Assembly: GCA_963702495.1 (NCBI GenBank)
Contig: CAVPDA010000007.1
Coordinates: 118,459-182,458, forward strand
Reading direction: 5' to 3'
Source of the DNA: CAVPDA01 sp963702495
GTDB lineage: Bacteria > Pseudomonadota > Gammaproteobacteria > Burkholderiales > Rhodocyclaceae
DNA: 64,000 bases
Shown one piece after another: positions 63,340 to 64,000 of this stretch; the stretch's first letter is position 1; every line of letters begins with the position of its first letter. The translations under genes were made by a program, and so were the position numbers. The notes under the pieces were generated by a model, which saw only the letters and a list, made by a program, of their open reading frames with translations, did no database searches and was not told where the DNA came from.

Positions 63340-63373
63340 CTCTGCGCATAACACTACGCTCCGCATTCTCGCC
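63340..63373 (-). repeat. Right outer terminal repeat of RIT element
   Basis: The reverse strand reads GGCGAGAATGCGGAGCGTAG and then TGTTATGCGCAGAG, matching the left repeat with two small gaps. It ends directly at the resumed transposase codons. Confidence 0.85.
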
Positions 63374-64000
63374 GAGTTCGTCCACCTGCCGCCCCACAGC
63401 CCGGGGCTGTATGCCAAGCTGCAGGCCAAAGCCGAAGCGGCCTATACCATTCCCGGCAGCACCCGCACCCGGGTGGCCGCTGAAACCCTGCGCGATTGGC
63501 TCAAGGCCTATCGGCGCGGCGGCTTTGACGCCTTGCTGCCCAAAGGCCGCGCCGATCGCGGCCGCTCGCGCGCTCTGCCAGCGGCGCTCGCCGATCAACT
63601 GATCGGCCTGAAGGAAGAGCTGCCGCAGTTGTCGATCCCGCAACTGATCCGGCTCGCCTTCGAGCGCGGCATCGCCGCCCGCGATGAAACCCTGCCGCGC
63701 GCCACCGTGCATCGTCTGTTCAGCCACGCCGGTCTGATGCGCAAGACCGTGCAACCCTCGGAACAGGAGCGCCGCCGCTTTGCCTTCGCCCATGCCGGCG
63801 AACTGTGGATGAGTGATGTCATGCATGGGCCGACGGTGGCCATCGGTGAGCGCGGCCAGCGCCACAAGGCCTACCTGATCGCCTTCCTCGACGATGCCAC
63901 GCGCGTCATCCCCTACGCCGCCTTCGCCCTGGCCGAGAACACCAAGGCATTCTTGCCGATCTTCAAGCAGGCTCTGTTACGCCGCGGACGGCCCACCCGC
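63374..64000 (+). pseudogene. DDE transposase, 3' fragment after RIT insertion (runs off window)
   Basis: The frame continues EFVHLPPHSPGLYAKLQAKA, an HTH-like region (AAETLRDWLKAYRRGGFDALL) and the start of the integrase core, ELWMSDVMHGPTVA with the first Asp and YLIAFLDDATRVIP with the second. The final Glu lies beyond the window. It is the main part of the gene whose first 19 codons are at 59905-59961. Confidence 0.85.

Larger units (their letters stand above)
59962..63373. mobile_element. RIT element (recombinases in trio)
   Basis: This 3412-base insert holds three overlapping leftward tyrosine recombinase genes, the defining layout of RIT elements. GGCGAGAATGCGGAG starts a 32-base repeat at 59984-60015, and its inverted partner is at 63340-63373. 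The host gene reads ATCGCC before and GAGTTCGTC after, and TCGCC is present at both borders (59957-59961 and 63369-63373), which fits a 5-base duplication. Removing 59962-63373 restores the transposase frame exactly. Confidence 0.88.
59246..64000 (+). mobile_element. Two-gene IS with RIT insertion, right end outside window
   Basis: The helper gene and the split DDE transposase belong to one insertion sequence. Its transposase gene begins at 59905 and resumes at 63374 after the RIT element, then runs beyond the window. The IS left end is not located; the hairpin at 59042-59143 is a candidate. Confidence 0.65.

Noticed and set aside
1..64000. CRISPR array or tRNA/rRNA genes
   Set aside because: No regularly spaced repeats, cloverleaf or rRNA-like sequence was noticed on either strand by eye.

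Overview
The window is high-GC chromosomal DNA, most likely from a betaproteobacterium of the Rhodocyclales/Burkholderiales kind. I infer this from the divergent purM / hda - HAD phosphatase - pcnB - nucleoside kinase - panB - panC - panD order, the DMHAAHE-type MutL endonuclease motif and the overall protein style. No rRNA, tRNA or CRISPR array was seen.

Bases 1-22700 are mostly housekeeping. A leftward block runs hda, a HAD phosphatase, pcnB, a deoxynucleoside kinase, panB, a LysE-type exporter, panC and panD (cut by the window edge). Rightward lie purM, a two-gene RND efflux system, an alpha/beta hydrolase, a TraB/GumN protein, a DedA protein, purN, a DUF3108 protein, an rRNA m5C methyltransferase, a phospholipase-D-type protein and an MscS channel. 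miaA and mutL point left. mutL is broken by about eight frame changes while its neighbours are intact.

Bases 22730-39751 hold the main biosynthetic locus, an aryl-polyene (xanthomonadin-like) cluster. After a good sigma-70 promoter come an acyl carrier protein, a membrane protein, an AMP-ligase, a hotdog dehydratase, an LpxL-like acyltransferase, a LolA-like carrier, an MMPL exporter, a lipoprotein hydrolase, a NodB deacetylase, a SAM methyltransferase, a ketosynthase, a Cys-less ketosynthase partner, a second dehydratase and a ketoreductase. Facing it are a glycosyltransferase, a lysophospholipid-type acyltransferase, a MipA-like protein (frameshifted signal peptide), an FkbO/Hyg5/XanB2-type chorismatase and an FAD enzyme with the WxWxIP halogenase motif. 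Together these could make a hydroxybenzoate-primed polyene, modify its ring, acylate it onto a carrier lipid or sugar, and export it to the outer membrane. A cation/proton antiporter and a fatty-acid desaturase follow.

Bases 42600-58500 are a looser accessory region. It has a bacteriohemerythrin with lower-GC codons, a SWIM protein paired with a SNF2 helicase, a CopG/ParE-type toxin-antitoxin pair with a likely operator, a cytochrome b plus Tat-exported molybdopterin oxidoreductase with a Met-rich small protein, a MOSC gene cut by an IS1380-family element whose other side abuts a wrecked dinJ/yafQ locus, SelO, a DEDDh exonuclease and a DsbA/FrnE protein.

The right end (58690-64000) is mobile DNA: a tyrosine-integrase remnant and an IS with a zinc-finger helper gene and a DDE transposase. 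The transposase is split by a 3.4-kb RIT element (three overlapping tyrosine recombinases, the third frameshifted) with clear terminal inverted repeats. The transposase runs off the window.
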